Positions 13,581-25,529 of a stretch of 64,000 bases of DNA are shown piece by piece. Location of the stretch: the NCBI GenBank assembly GCA_032622095.1, contig CP136065.1:54679949-54743948 (forward strand), in the 5' to 3' direction. Made by a program: the position numbers and the translations under genes. Position 1 is the stretch's first letter. Each line of letters starts with the position of its first letter. Origin of the DNA: Siphonodentalium dalli. Its lineage: Eukaryota; Mollusca; Scaphopoda; Gadilida; Siphonodentaliidae. The notes below the pieces were generated by a model. The model saw only the letters and a list, made by a program, of their open reading frames with translations, was not told the origin of the DNA and searched no databases.

Positions 13581-14772
13581 TAAATTCAGGCAGTTTGTTT
13601 AAAATTGCTAGAGTAATGTTTACACAAGCTGCCAGGTGACATTTTATTGTAATCTAGATTAATGACATGTGTCTCTCTCTGTCTATCAACAAAGATATAT
13701 CTGCAACTTTAATAGAACAGGTATTAAAGTTGGAAGCTGGAGATGATATCCGTTGGAAGGGATGTTGGTTGGGTGCAGGCCACTGCAGGGTGGGGTGGGT
13801 CTGGGCCATATGGGATGGGGGATGGGTAATGGAATATTTCTGTAATTTCATTAAAGATTAAAGTTTCATAACTCTGCAGATGTTATAATGGTGTCACTTT
13901 TTTCAAATTTTATAAAATGTTTAAAAACTAATTTTTTTGTTTGTTAAATTGAGCAAGGTGAAAATTCAAAAAATCTTAATTAAATTTTGTTTTTAGTTAC
14001 GTCACTGGCTCCCCCCACATTCGATCCAGTGACCTCATTTGAACAAATCTGAATAACAGTCCCCCAAGGACCCTTTGTATCAAATACGAACCCATTCGGC
14101 CCAATGAAATTTGAGAAGTCGTTGTAAGAATTACTATGGTGGCAAAGAGTTATGGCCCTGGCTTCGCAACCATTTGACCCAGTGTCCTCATTTGAACAAA
14201 TCTGAATGAGAGTCACCTAGGAAACATACACACCAAATATGAACCCATTCGGTTTCATGGTTCCAGAGGAGAAGATGTTCAAAGAATTGTAGACGGACGG
14301 ATGGACGGACGGACGGACGATGGACGGACGACGGACGAAGAGTGGTGACAATGGCTCCACCTGAGACGAGCTAATAAAAACGTGAGACAACCAGCCCCGG
14401 AAAATCTGGACAACCCACCCTAACATACGCCCACGCGAGTTGTCCCTGTGGTCCCGATTCGGTCTGTAGTCAGATGTACTATATACACATGTATATAGTT
14501 GTATATACAGGAACGGGACCATCCGCCCCAGGCACAACCGACACCAAGCGACCCGGAACAACCCGACCCAATTAAAGTACGAACTATGTTTTGGTTTAAA
14601 CCTTTAATTAAATTAGGATAAGATATGGTAAATTGTAGTTGTGATACACTGCATGGACATAATGATATAGTATTCTGTATGAAATATGAAGAATATTTTA
14701 ATATGAATATATACGGAAGTACAACATATGTATATGAAAAAGGAATGTATAGTACATGTATATGCTACTTCA
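13581..14772. repeat. Mixed dispersed repeats and GGAC-rich tract
   Basis: From 13,581 to 14,020 I recognise nothing. From 14,025 to 14,280 there are two diverged copies of the 'atttgaacaaatctgaa' / 'ttatggccctggcttcgca' repeat. A GGAC-rich simple repeat follows at about 14,290-14,340. After it comes 'gagctaataaaaacgtgaga', which in reverse complement is a 'TTATTAGCTC...' sequence beside GTCC tandem repeats, an arrangement I associate with bivalve genomes. From 14,400 to 14,772 nothing else is recognised. Confidence 0.6.
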
Positions 14773-16182
14773 CAGCCTGTTCTCGTGAAAATAGCCACAC
14801 TCCCGGCTTATTTTAATGAGCGAAATAAGCTCATATCAATATAGGCTCTGTGTGGAGATAAACGTACACTATGGGAGTACATGTATGGTTTCCATAAAAA
14901 TAAGCACGTAACGGTCTTATTTTAATGAGCGATATAAGCCCCTATTGGTATTATTTAATCACAATATACGCTCTATATGGACCTAAAACTCAGTTTATAA
15001 AACAGTCCAATATGGGACTATCTCCCATATTGTCATTATTAAAGGTACTCAATCCGATAAAACTCCTCTCAATTACTATTTCAATGGCTTCGGTGGTCAA
15101 AAATATTTGATTCGAGTCGAGGAAGTCACCCATCAAAGCTTAGATTTGTTAGATATCGATTTTAGAAATCTATTATTTTTCATTATCGGGAATTCTTTCT
15201 GGCCCAGAAGACAGTCAAAATTTCGTTATTATTACCACTTGAATATAGAGTTATCCATCCTTGTCTGTTTGAATAGAGTTTTGGCGTAAAATCTCGAGCA
15301 GGTTACCAAATTGACGGCAGTTATTAGTACTCATCTCGAGCAATTAACAAATTTCAAAAATCAATATCTAATAACTCTGAGCTTTGTTTGATGGGTTCCT
15401 CGACTCGAATCAAATATTTTTTACCCCCAAAGCCAAAGAAATAGTAATATAGGACCCTCTGATCGGATTGTTGTTGTTGGAATCTGTTGAGATGGGGACC
15501 CTCTTTACGGATTGAGTACCTTTAAATCTACCGTTTTTCATCGCAACTTATCCTCGCGAAAATAGGTTCATATTGGGCATACATATTAACATATGTTTCA
15601 ATGGACTTAATTGATTCGGAAATAAGCCATTAGTGAGTTTATACCCGTTATTTAGTTGAATGAAGCGAGCCGCAGTTAAAACACATTATAAAGAGCGTGA
15701 ATCTGGTATGTCGTGTCGCAACATATCCTCCCTCAAATAGGCACATAATCGGCCTATAATGTGAAATAGGTACATTTTATTGTGAAATAAGCAGATAATA
15801 GATCATATCCGTCATTTCGTTTTATGGCGCGGCCACATTGAAAACACATGCTATAAAGAACATACACATGAAAACCGTGAGTTGGCTTATTTGTGTCATT
15901 TTCTGCACACAATCTGATTACAATCGACTCATTAGCAGTCGATAATGTGACTAAAATTGTCTCATTTTCAGCACATTATCGACTTAAATTTATGAGATTC
16001 TAAGCATATTATCTACCTAAAAATGTTTATGTATGAGCAGATAATCTGCGGGTTTTCGGGAGAACAGGCTGCATGTCGATAAACAAGTTTAGGTTGTTAA
16101 ATAATGACAATGGGAGCTTAATTCGCTCATTAAAATAAGCCCGTTTCGCAGCGTTATTTGCTTATTTTTACGAGAACAGGAT
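14773..16182. mobile_element. Long palindromic MITE copy, split by a TTAA element
   Basis: It opens with 'cagcctgttctcgtgaaaat' and closes with 'cttatttttacgagaacagg', which are reverse complements. Each arm (~190 bp when intact) carries smaller palindromes such as 'gagcgaaataagctc', 'cagtccaatatgggact' and 'gcccatattggcattattta'. The centre has the family's recurring 'catcgacacgacctacc', 'cgctctttat' and 'ggcgcgggccacagtg' motifs in either orientation. The copy is interrupted at 15,043-15,521 by another element, with 'attattaa' on the left and 'ttaaatctacc' on the right. The same site is seen uninterrupted at ~24,238 ('attatttaatctacc'). Confidence 0.75.
15043..15521. mobile_element. 479-bp TTAA-target foldback element, TIR AGGTACTCAATCCG
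   Basis: Terminal inverted repeats: 'aggtactcaatccg' at 15,043 and 'cggattgagtacct' ending at 15,521. TTAA flanks both sides (15,039-15,042 and 15,522-15,525). The interior is also an inverted repeat: 'atttgattcgagtcgaggaa' near 15,106 pairs with 'ttcctcgactcgaatcaaat' near 15,397. A related copy is at 46,025-46,464 and a decayed one at ~56,535-56,910. TTAA target duplications are typical of the piggyBac superfamily. That assignment is an inference, because no transposase is present and the termini do not begin with CCC. Confidence 0.85.
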
Positions 16183-19100
16183 GAAACACATCGTCGACCA
16201 AATAGGTTCAAATTGGACCTACATGTAGCTATTCGCATAGGTTGATATTTGAAATAATTTGATTATGAAATAACTCCATAGTGAGCTTAAATCGTTATAC
16301 CGTTATGGCCGCAGTGAAAACATTATAAAGATCGTGAAATTGGTAAGTCGTGTCGATGAAAAGAGGCAGATTAAATCATTTCAATTTGGGCTTGATATGT
16401 ATGGAAATAATCCCATATTGTACTGTTTTATTTATAAAAACAGTGTGTTAGATCCATATTGAGCGTATATTGTGGCAAAATAATTCCAATATCAGCTTAT
16501 ATCGCGCATTAAAATATGTCCGTTTTGTACTTATTTTCATGAGAACAGCATGACAAGTCTTGAGTTGTTTAATCGTGTTCTCGTGAAAATAAGCACAATA
16601 CGGGTTTTCCTCATATTGAAATAACCCATATACATGTACATGTAAGGCTGTTTTAATAACTAGCGTTTAGGCCTTATGGAGCGTATTTCAGTTTTCAAAT
16701 AATGTCAACATGCAGACTGTTCTCGTGAAAATAAGCACATAAACGCCATGTTATTATGAACTAAATATTGCCATTATTTAACCGCAGTATACGATATGGA
16801 CAGAAAATGCGGGTTTTAAGACAGTCTAACATGGGACTATTTCCATACGAAATATGCCCATATTGGCACTATTTAATCTATCTACCTATTCTCATCGAGA
16901 TAACTTACTAGATTCACGCTCTTTAGAAGGTATTTTCACTGTGGCCTGCGCCATTCTACGGAATAACTGGTATACGCTCACGTGGGCTTATTTCAGAATA
17001 AAATAAGTCCAATATGAACTGTGTGAATATTTAGGTCCAATATAAACCTGAGGATATGTTGAGATGAAAAAAAGTAGATTAAATAATACCAATATGGGCT
17101 TACATAGAAATAGTCCAACATTTGACTGCTTTAAAAATCGCGTTTAGGTTCAATAATGGCAGTATGAGCTTAATTCGCTCATTAAAATAAGCCCGTAATG
17201 AGCTTATTTTTACGAGAACAAGCTGCATATTGTCATTATTTGATTATTTGATTATTATAACAGCCCTATATGGGATATTTCAATATGCGATAAGAACATC
17301 TTATGATTATTTTTGCAATTTGTGTTGTGGAATACAACACAAATAAACCAACTCAAGACTGTTCTCGTGAAAATAGGCACATAATAATATGATATAAGCC
17401 CGTATTGTCGCCAATAGTCCCGATTCCAGAAGTAAATATTTACAATTGAGCGTAGTTCAAACGATGATTTCTATGGAGAGGTACGGTCGATTTACTTGAC
17501 ATAGCGCCTGAATGCTAACTTATCAGTTTCACATACCCGTACAAGTCCATAATATGTCTTTAAAGTGCGTACATCTGATAAGCTGTGGGTTGGCTTAGTT
17601 GTGTCATTGTCCGCTCATAATCCGCTTAGAATTGTTCCATTATGAGGCGATAATGTGACTAATTTGGTATAATTTTCAGCACATTATCGACTCAAAATGA
17701 GAGCGTTCATAAGCAGATTATCTACCTAGAATATTTACTTTTTATATAAGCAGATAATGTGCGGGAATTTGGGGAACAGGCTGTTTAAAACGGTACAATA
17801 TGGGACTATTTACATAAGAAATAAGCCCATATTGGCATTATTTTATCTACCTTAGTTTATCACTTACTTACCAAAGCTACCCTAATTGTATTGTTTTTAC
17901 TGAAATAAACCCATATCAGTATTATTAATCTAGCTTTTTTCATCGACACAACCTACCAGATTCAAGCTCTTTATAGTCAATGCTGCCCTCGCCATTCAAC
18001 CGAATAATGGCTATAAGCTTACTGTGGACTTATATCAGAATCAAAAGAACCTATGTGAATACTTAAAGGTCAAATATGAACCTATTTACATGAGGATATG
18101 TTGCGATGAAAACAAATTAGATTGAATAATACCAATATGGGACTAGTTCGATAGAACAGTCTGATATTGTCTGTTTAAAAAGCCGCGTTTATAGGTCCAT
18201 ATATATAGCGTACATGTATACATATTAAGTTAAATTATACCTCTGTGTGAGCTTATTTCGCTCATTAAAATAAGTCCTGTTTTGTGTTTATTTTCACGAA
18301 AACAGACTGCAAACTGCCATTATTTGAAAACTAAATAAGCTTCATATGGGCCTAAACGCTGGTTATTATAACAGCCCTATATAGATATTTCAATATGCGA
18401 TAAGCTCGTCATGCTTATTTTAGCAATTCGTGTTGTGGCATAACACAAATAAACCAACTCAAGACTTACCATGCAGACGTCACCCTGTTCTCATGAAAAT
18501 AAGCACATAACAATATGAGATAGGCACGTGGTGTGCTTATTTTCACATCAACAGGCTGGAAAACAACACGATTAAACAACTCAACACTTGCCATGCAGAT
18601 GTCAAGCTATTTTCGTGAAAATAAGCACTTAACGGCCGTATTTTAACGAGCGATAATTTTGGCATTATTTAATCGCAATATATATAAGCTCTATATTGAC
18701 CTAAATCTCGGCTTTTAAAGCAGTACACTATGGGAATATTGCCATATGTTACTAAAATGCTACATTCCTCCAGTTGACATAGCGCCTGAATGCTAACTTA
18801 TCAGTTTCACATACCCGAACAAATCCATATTATGTCTTTAAATAGCGTACATCTGAAAAGTTATGGGTTGGCTTAGTTGTGTGATTGTCCGCACATAATC
18901 TGAATTGCCCCATTATGAGTCGATAATGTGACTAAAATATTCTCATTTTCAGCACATTATGGACTGAAAATGAGGACATTCTAATCAGAATATCTACCTA
19001 AAATAAATTATTTATAAGCAGATAATGTGCGGAATTTTGGGGAACAGTCTGTTTAAAACAGTACAATATGGGACTATTTACATACGAAATGAGCCCATAT

Positions 19101-19795
19101 CGGAATGATTTAATCTGCCTTTTTTCATAAACACAACTTACCAAAGCTACGCTCTTTGTAGGGTGTTTGGCGCCATTCAACGGAATAAGGGACTCAGTAT
19201 GTACTTATTTCAGAATCAGATAGTTCCAACATATACCTGTGAATAGTTACATGTATGTCCAATATGAACCTATTTGCACGAGGACATGTTTCATCCTGTT
19301 CTCATAAAAATAAGCACATAACGGGCTCATTTTAATGAGCGAATTAAGCTCATACTGGCATTATTTAACCTCAATGTTTTCATCGACACGACATACCAGA
19401 CTCACGCTCTTTAAAATATGTTTTAACTGTGGCCCATGCCATTTAGCTGAATAGCGGGTAGTAGTTCACTGTGGGTTTATTTCAGAATCGAATAAGTCCA
19501 ATATGAACCTATGTGAATCTTTAGATCCAATATGAACCTATTTTTACGAGAATATATGTTGCGATGAATAAAGGTGGATTAAATAATACCAATATGGGCT
19601 TATTTCTTATGGAAATAATCCCACATTGGACTGTTTTAACATCCTTGTTTTAGGTTCAAATATAGCATACATATATAATGAGTCTTAATAATTCCAATAT
19701 GAGCTTATTTCGCTCATTAAAATAAGCCCGTTATGGGATTATTTTCTCGAACACAGGCTGGAAAACAACACGAATAAACACATGACTTACCAATC
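16183..19795. repeat. Cluster of palindromic MITE copies and fragments
   Basis: The whole stretch is built from pieces of the family described at 14,773. Termini 'gttctcgtgaaaataagcac' or reverse complements occur near 16,549, 16,590, 16,712, 17,205, 17,356, 18,294, 18,485, 18,610, 19,285 and 19,740. A recurring linker ('aaaacaacacgaataaacc' then 'aactcaagacttaccatgca') joins adjacent copies. A second subtype with 'cgataatgtgact', 'gattctaagcagattatcta' and 'ataatgtgcggg' occupies ~15,880-16,060, ~17,600-17,780 and ~18,880-19,050. No coding sequence is supported. Confidence 0.75.
17405..17580 (+). repeat. Dispersed repeat ending TAATATGTCTTTAA (copy 1)
   Basis: Motifs 'gtaaatatttacaattgagc', 'gacatagcgcctgaatgcta' and 'taatatgtctttaa' recur in the same order at 45,475-45,660 and 58,190-58,375, and partly at 18,765-18,860. 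Its arrangement inside the palindromic cluster suggests insertion into, or capture by, a MITE. The full boundaries are not resolved. Confidence 0.55.
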
Positions 19796-20289
19796 AATAA
19801 TCAATCATGTTTATTTGTACGTTACACCATATATGGTCAAATGTACATGAACACAGAATAACAAGACAAAATGGAACGATTACATGAAACAAAGTTAAGT
19901 ACAATGTAACAACAATGATATATGGCGGTATATGCTTATATATGACAATATACATATGTTATACCGGTATATGCCTATCATACGTTCAGATAATATATGT
20001 AGATGATTGGCAAACATACCATTCAGAGTTGATACTGGCAACACTGACATGGTCTCAAGTCGAAGAATCTTTGTTCCTTTTTTGTTGTACTCGATTTAAG
20101 AGTCGTTACTCTGTTGCCAAACCCCTTTCTTTTTCAATCCATAGTGGACAAAGTGTGCACCAAAGCCCGCATAGTTTTTGAGTCGCTGCTGATCATTATT
20201 TGTTTAAATAGTTTCTCGTTGGGGATGTTTAACATATTGGGTGATATGTTCTCGTCTGACAGAAGAAGTACAGTAAATAATTGTCGATT
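19796..20289. other. Unassigned AT-rich interval
   Basis: No gene or RNA is recognised. The stretch has overlapping 'tatatg' runs around 19,918-20,000 and short open frames without family features. It separates the palindromic MITE cluster from the CCTGATATATCAGG element. Confidence 0.5.
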
Positions 20290-20371
20290 TCATTGCATGT
20301 TTCGCAAATTCGGTCCGCTTCGTCGAAATCTACGGCGGCCTGGAACCGCCACCTCCTCTTCGGTTAGTTTC

Positions 20372-20605
20372 CTGATATATCAGGTTACCTATCCTGATAT
20401 ATCAGGTTACGTATCCTGATATATCAGGTTACGTATCCTGATATATCAGGTTATTATCTTGATATATCAGGTTACGTATCCTGATATATCAGGTTATTAT
20501 CCTGATATATCAGGTTATGTATCCTGATATATCAGGTTATTATCCTGATATATCAGGTTACGTATCCTGATATATCAGGTTATTATCCCGATATATCAGG
20601 TTATG
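20372..20605. repeat. Left array: 11 copies of CCTGATATATCAGG
   Basis: Eleven copies of the self-complementary 14-mer, two with one changed base (cTtgat near 20,457; ccCgat near 20,587). Spacers are 7-8 bp (TTACGTAT, TTATTAT, TTATGTAT), giving a 21-22 bp period. Confidence 0.95.
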
Positions 20606-20678
20606 TCTCGACCAATCCAGAGTGTCGTCTCATTGGCGGAGGCTTGTGGTTGGTTGGATTCTTAGTCAATATTGTTAG

Positions 20679-20749
20679 GCCAATGTATATGCTCTTATAT
20701 ATGCGAGGCTACCAGTAGGAGACTCGCATATATAAAAGAGTTCATTGGC
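20679..20749. repeat. Hairpin repeat (diverged member of the 69-bp family)
   Basis: 'gccaatgtatatgctcttat' pairs with 'ataaaagagttcattggc', with 'atatatgcgag' and 'ctcgcatatat' nearer the loop. It is the diverged relative of the near-perfect hairpins at 58.6-59.5 kb and lies inside the CCTGATATATCAGG element. Confidence 0.8.
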
Positions 20750-20840
20750 ACAGGTTTTTGCAAAATTTCAAGGAGCCCCAGTCACGGAAGTGTTAGCAAG
20801 AACCGAACCATCCACTGAGCGATGACCAGTCCATTATTAA

Positions 20841-20940
20841 CCCTTTCTATACTAAATAATCATTGACGAGTAGTTCCCTTCGGAAATGATTAGATAATAA
20901 GTTCAAATGAAAGTGTCAATGACACTGTAGCTCAACGTTG
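20841..20940. mobile_element. Fragment of CCCTTT...TTAA MITE
   Basis: 'ttaaccctttctatactaaa' followed by 'attgacgagtagttccc' and 'agataataagttcaa' matches the left ends of the elements at 47,508 and 61,350. No matching right end was found, so this copy is truncated. The end coordinate is approximate. Confidence 0.6.
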
Positions 20941-21049
20941 GTAGGTGTTAATTTCATGCTGAGCTGTCAATAGAATGATAAAGGACTCCTATAGAAGAAG
21001 GAAAGTCAAAAAGTTACAATAATGTACGCAATGGGCTTGTATTCTGTAG

Positions 21050-21640
21050 ATGATATTGTTATACCCCATTTTCCGTCCGTCCGTGCGTCTGTATGTGCGT
21101 CCGTCAGTACGTCCGTCGATGTCTGTTCATGTCATAACTTTAACAGTAGTGCTCAGATCTCAATGAAATTAGGTATGGATGTTCACTGCTATGAGGACAT
21201 TAAATAGAGGTTTCCATCGTTTTGTTCGGATTTTCCATTCTAGAGTTATTCATCATTGTTTATCTGGAAATTTTGGATTTTTGGTCCGTCTGATGTCTGT
21301 TCATGTCGTAACTTCAACAGTTGTGCTGGGATCTCAATGAAATTTGGTATGGATGTTCACTAGTATGATGACATTCAATAGAGGGTTCCACTGTTTCGCT
21401 TTTCCATACTAGAGTTATTCATCTTTGTTTATCTGGAATTGTTGGCTGTTTGGTCCATCCGATGTCTGTTCAGGTCATAACTTGAACAGTAATGCTCGGA
21501 TCTCAATGAAATTTTGTATGGATGTTCACCAATATGAGGACATTTAATGGCAGATTTAACTGTTTTGTTTTGTTTTTTGTTCTATAGTTATTCATCTTTG
21601 TTTATATGAAAATTCAGATTTTGTGGGTCCAATCTGTCTG
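21050..21640 (+). repeat. ~172-bp tandem repeat, about 3.3 copies
   Basis: 'gatgtctgttcatgtcataa' and variants recur at ~21,117, 21,291 and 21,462. Each is followed by 'gatctcaatgaaattt', 'atggatgttcac' and 'agttattcatctttgtttat'. It is preceded by GTCC/GTCCGT simple sequence. A reverse-oriented array of the same family occupies 63,540-64,000. Confidence 0.8.
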
Positions 21641-22288
21641 AGTATAGCAGTCATAAGTTATAGATATGCCCACACTAGGCGGTAATCCACAAGGGGGTAT
21701 GCACCGGACGACAGTCCATCTCTTGTTTTCATTTAAAACATTTCACCAATAAATGAGGGATGCATGGTGTGCGAATGAAATCCTGCTGGCGGCCATGTTT
21801 TCTTTTCATGAATTGCGTAATAATTGGATACCTCCCATGTTTTTCAATGACATTTTTTGTGGCTCCCATCTCCCAGAAGATCCATATGAAGTTCAGTAAG
21901 GACTATATAAAAGATGTGGTCTGTATTGTGTGCCAAATCATTTAGTCATACAAAGTTTAAAATCCAAAAGGGCGGAAATGCTTTCAACGAAATTCGGAAA
22001 CATTTGATATCCCCAGAGGTGACCCAAAACACGCCTGTATAAAGTTTTAAAATATTTGTTCCGATATTTGTTCTGCTGGGTGTGCCAATGGATCCAAATT
22101 TGAAATCCAAGATGACTGATGGCGGCCATGTTTTCTAACGAATTTCGGGAAAAAATAGATGGCTCCCATCTAGAGGTCACCCTGAAGATCCATATGAAGT
22201 TTGGTGAGGGGTGTGTGGTTAATCGCCTACATGTACTATTGTACATGCCACATCACTCATCCTCATCGTCACCAAACTTAATATGGAA
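21641..22288 (+). repeat. Dispersed repeat with GGCGGCCATGTTTT motifs
   Basis: Two related segments (around 21,789 and 22,120) contain 'ggcggccatgttttct' followed by 'aagatccatatgaagtt'. Similar fragments lie at 54,600-54,740 (reverse) and near 63,066. Open frames here are short and end at different points in the two copies, which argues against coding. Confidence 0.6.
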
Positions 22289-22339
22289 CCAACCACAAGC
22301 CTCCGCCAATGAAAGACGACATTCTGGATTGGTCGAGAC

Positions 22340-22665
22340 AACCTGATATATCAGGATACATAACCTGATATATCAGGATACATAACCTGATATATCAGGA
22401 TAATAACCTGATACATCAGGATACGTAACCTGATATATCAGGATACGTAACCTGGTATATCAGGATAATAACCTGATATATTAGGATACGTAACCTGATA
22501 TATCAGGATAATAACCTGATATATCAGGATACTAATCTGGTATATCAGGATACGTAACCTGATATATCAGGATACGTAACCTGATATATCAGGATAATAA
22601 CCTGATATATCAGGATACTAACCTGATATATCAGGATACGTAACCTGATATATCAGGATACTAAC
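22340..22665. repeat. Right array: 15 copies of CCTGATATATCAGG
   Basis: About fifteen copies, four with point changes (gatACatc, ctgGtat twice, atatTag). Spacers are 'atacgtaa', 'ataataa', 'atactaa' and 'atacataa', the reverse complements of the left-array spacers. The copy number differs from the left arm (15 against 11), so the arms have expanded or contracted separately. Confidence 0.95.
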
Positions 22666-22730
22666 TGAAGATGGGGTGGCGGTTCCAGGCCGCCGTAGAA
22701 ATCGAAGTAGCGTCCGCGTTCGATGCCCAA

Positions 22731-23055
22731 GGTGTGGCAACTTATTCTTAATTTTGTCAGGGATTCACGCTATTTTGGGACGGAAATGACGTTGATATAT
22801 ATTTCCAAAGAAGTCATCGTTTTGAATGTTCTATACGTTCTAAGTTTGTTCCTTGGATGATCACGTCGATTGCTATTTTTGAGAAGTTTGGTGCGAATAT
22901 TATCATTAAATATTTGTTTCTGTATTGAGTTATCGAAGAAGTCATTAATACCGTGACTTGGGGACATGGATGTGACTAATTGTTGACATTGTGACAGCGA
23001 CCTGCTCCATGAATCCAGATTAGATTTAAATAGTTGTATGCACATGCACATTTCA
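22731..23055. other. Unassigned interval
   Basis: No repeat or gene recognised between the CCTGATATATCAGG element and the next palindromic MITE cluster. A frame reading from 23,078 to 22,770 on the minus strand shows no family features. Confidence 0.4.
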
Positions 23056-25529
23056 GCCTCTCGTGAAAACAAGCTCATATCGGGCTTGTTTTAATGAGCG
23101 AAATAAGCTTCTTTGGGCGTTATTTAACCGCAATATACGGTTTATATATGGACCTATAAATAACGCAAAATAAGCCCATATTAGTATTATTTAATCTAGC
23201 TTTTTTCATCGACACGACCTACCAGATTCAAGCTCTTTATAATGTGTTTTCTATGCGGCCCTCGCCATTCAACGGAATAATGGCTATAAGCTCACTGTGT
23301 GCTTACTACAGAATCAAGTCCAAAAATTAACCTATGTGAATACTTAGGTCCAATATGAACTTACATGTATTTACCCGAGGATATGCTGCTATTAAAAAAA
23401 ATTAGATATTGGACTGTTTTAAAAACCGCGTTTAATAGGTCCATATATATATAGCGTGCATGTATATTAGGTTAAATAATACGACTATATTAGTTTATTT
23501 CGCTCATTAAAATAAGCCCCGTTATGTGTTTATTTTAACGAGAACAGGCTACAAATTGACATTATTTGAAAACTCAAAAACGCTCCATGTGGGCCTAACG
23601 CTGGCTATTAAAACAGCCCTTTTTTGTGTATATTGGATATTTGAATATGAGATAAGCCCATATTGTGTTTAGTTTCATGACAATAGAGTGGAAAACAAAC
23701 ACGAATCAACCATCTCAAGACTTACCATACAGATTGTTCTTGTGAAAATAAGAACATTTTGAGCGAAATAAGCTTATATTGGCATTATTTAACCGCAATA
23801 TACGCTATATATGGACACAAAACGCTTATAGATGTGGGTATGAGGGTATACTTTTGTAGATACCACGGTATATTTGGGTATGTGCACCATATACATGGGT
23901 ACAGTATCACTGCATATTGACATTATTCGAAAACACTATACGCTCTATATGTGCTTAAACTATAGTTATTAAAACAGCCCTATATGGGATATTTGAATAT
24001 GCGAGAAGCCTGTTTTGTGCTTATTTTTGCAATTCGTGTTGTGCAAAACAACACAAATAAACCAAATCAAGACTTACCATCTAGCTATCAGCTCATAACG
24101 GGATTTTTTTGCTGAGCGAAATAAGCTCATTTTGGCATTATTTAACTGCAATATACGTTCTATATGGACCTAAAACGGGTTTTTTTTTAAACAATCCAAT
24201 ATGGGATTATTTTAATACGAAATAAGCCCATATTGGCATTATTTAATCTACCTTTTTTTCATCGACACGACCTACTAGATTCACGCTCCTTATAATGTGT
24301 GTTAACTGTGGCCCGCGCCATTCAAAGGAATGATAGAGATAACCTCACCGTGGGCTTATTTTAGAATCAAATAAGTCCATATGAACAGTGTGAATATTTA
24401 GGTCCAATATGAACCTAATTACATGAGGATGTGTTGCGAAGAAAAAAAAGTAGATTAAATAATACCAAAGATAGGCTTATTCCGTGTAAAAATAGTCCAA
24501 CATTTGACTGTTTTAAAAACCGTGTTTAGGTCAATATATAAAAAGTTCAGGTATATTGAGGTTAAATGATGCCAGTATGAGCTTATTTCGCTCATTAAAA
24601 TAAGCCCGTTATGAGCTTATTTTTACGAGAACAGACTGCATATTGTCATTAATTGAACACTAAATATATGCTTGGGATATTTCAATATGCGATAAGCCCG
24701 CCTTATGCTTATTTTAGCAATTCGTGTTGAAAATAACACAAATAAACCAACCCAAGACTTACCATGCAGATGTCAGCCTGGTCTCGTGAAAATAAGCACA
24801 TACCAATATGATATTGGCCCGTGTTGTGCTTGGTCTCGTGAAAATAAGCACATACCAATATGATATTGGCCCGTGTTGTGCTTATTTTCACGAGAACAGC
24901 TAGGCTGGAAAACAAGACGATTAAACAACTCAACATTAACCATGCAGAGGTCATGCTTTTTTCTTGAAAATAAGCACTTAATTTTATTCATATAAGCTAA
25001 TGTTGGCTTATTTAATCGCAATATATATAAGCTCTATATTGACATAAAACACGGTGTTTAAAACTAACATATCCTCCCATAAATACGCACATAATCGACC
25101 TATAATGTGAAATAGTTACGTATTGTGATTATTTGATTCTCAAATAAGCATATACTGGAGTCATAGCCGTGATTTCGTATTATGGCGCGGGCCACAGTGA
25201 AAACACATATTAAAGAGCGTACACCTGAAAAGCCATGGGTTCGCTTATTTGTTTCATTGTCCACATATAATCTGCTTAGAATAGCCTCATTATGAGTCGA
25301 TATTATGACTAAAATGTTCAAATTTTCAGCACATTACCGACTTAATATGAGGCGATTCTAAGCAGATTATATACCTAAAAAGCTTTATTATAAGCAGGTA
25401 ATGTGCGGATTTTAGGGAGAACAGGCTGTTTAAAACAGAACAATATGGGACTATTTACATACAAAATAAGCCTAGTGAGCTTATACCCGCTATTCAGTTG
25501 AATGACGCGAACCGTAGTAAAACACATTT
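23056..25529. repeat. Second cluster of palindromic MITE copies
   Basis: Same family as 14,773-19,795. It has termini near 23,056, 23,540, 24,620, 24,783 and 24,885, arms with 'gcccatattggcattattta' (24,226), and the central 'catcgacacgacctactaga' segment (24,260). A short tandem duplication of about 58 bp ('ggtctcgtgaaaataagcac' at ~24,780 and ~24,838) lies inside. The second subtype with 'ttctaagcagatta' occupies ~25,060-25,430. The copy is cut near 25,526 ('aaaacacattt') by the following insertion. Confidence 0.7.

Larger units (their letters stand above)
20290..22730. mobile_element. 2.4-kb inverted-repeat element with CCTGATATATCAGG arms
   Basis: The arms match as reverse complements in the same order. 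The outer segment has 'ctacggcggcctggaaccgc' (20,330) against 'gcggttccaggccgccgtag' (22,680). A tandem palindrome array comes next, then an inner segment with 'gtctcgaccaatccagagtg' (20,606) against 'ttctggattggtcgagac' (22,322), and 'ggcggaggcttgtggttgg' against 'ccaaccacaagcctccgcc'. The ~1.63-kb interior (20,660-22,288) holds other repeats and no transposase. The outer ends are approximate because similarity fades near 20,290 and 22,730. Tandem repeats inside terminal inverted repeats fit a foldback-type or Helitron/pearl-like element; the class is not decided by sequence I can see. Confidence 0.75.

Noticed and set aside
14217-14561. 114-residue minus-strand frame
   Set aside because: It crosses GGAC simple sequence (reads as Arg-Pro-Ser repeats) and a dispersed repeat; no protein family features.
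20372-22665. CCTGATATATCAGG arrays as CRISPR arrays
   Set aside because: Spacers are only 7-8 bp and nearly identical, the repeat is a plain palindrome, there are no cas genes, and the setting is eukaryotic with introns.
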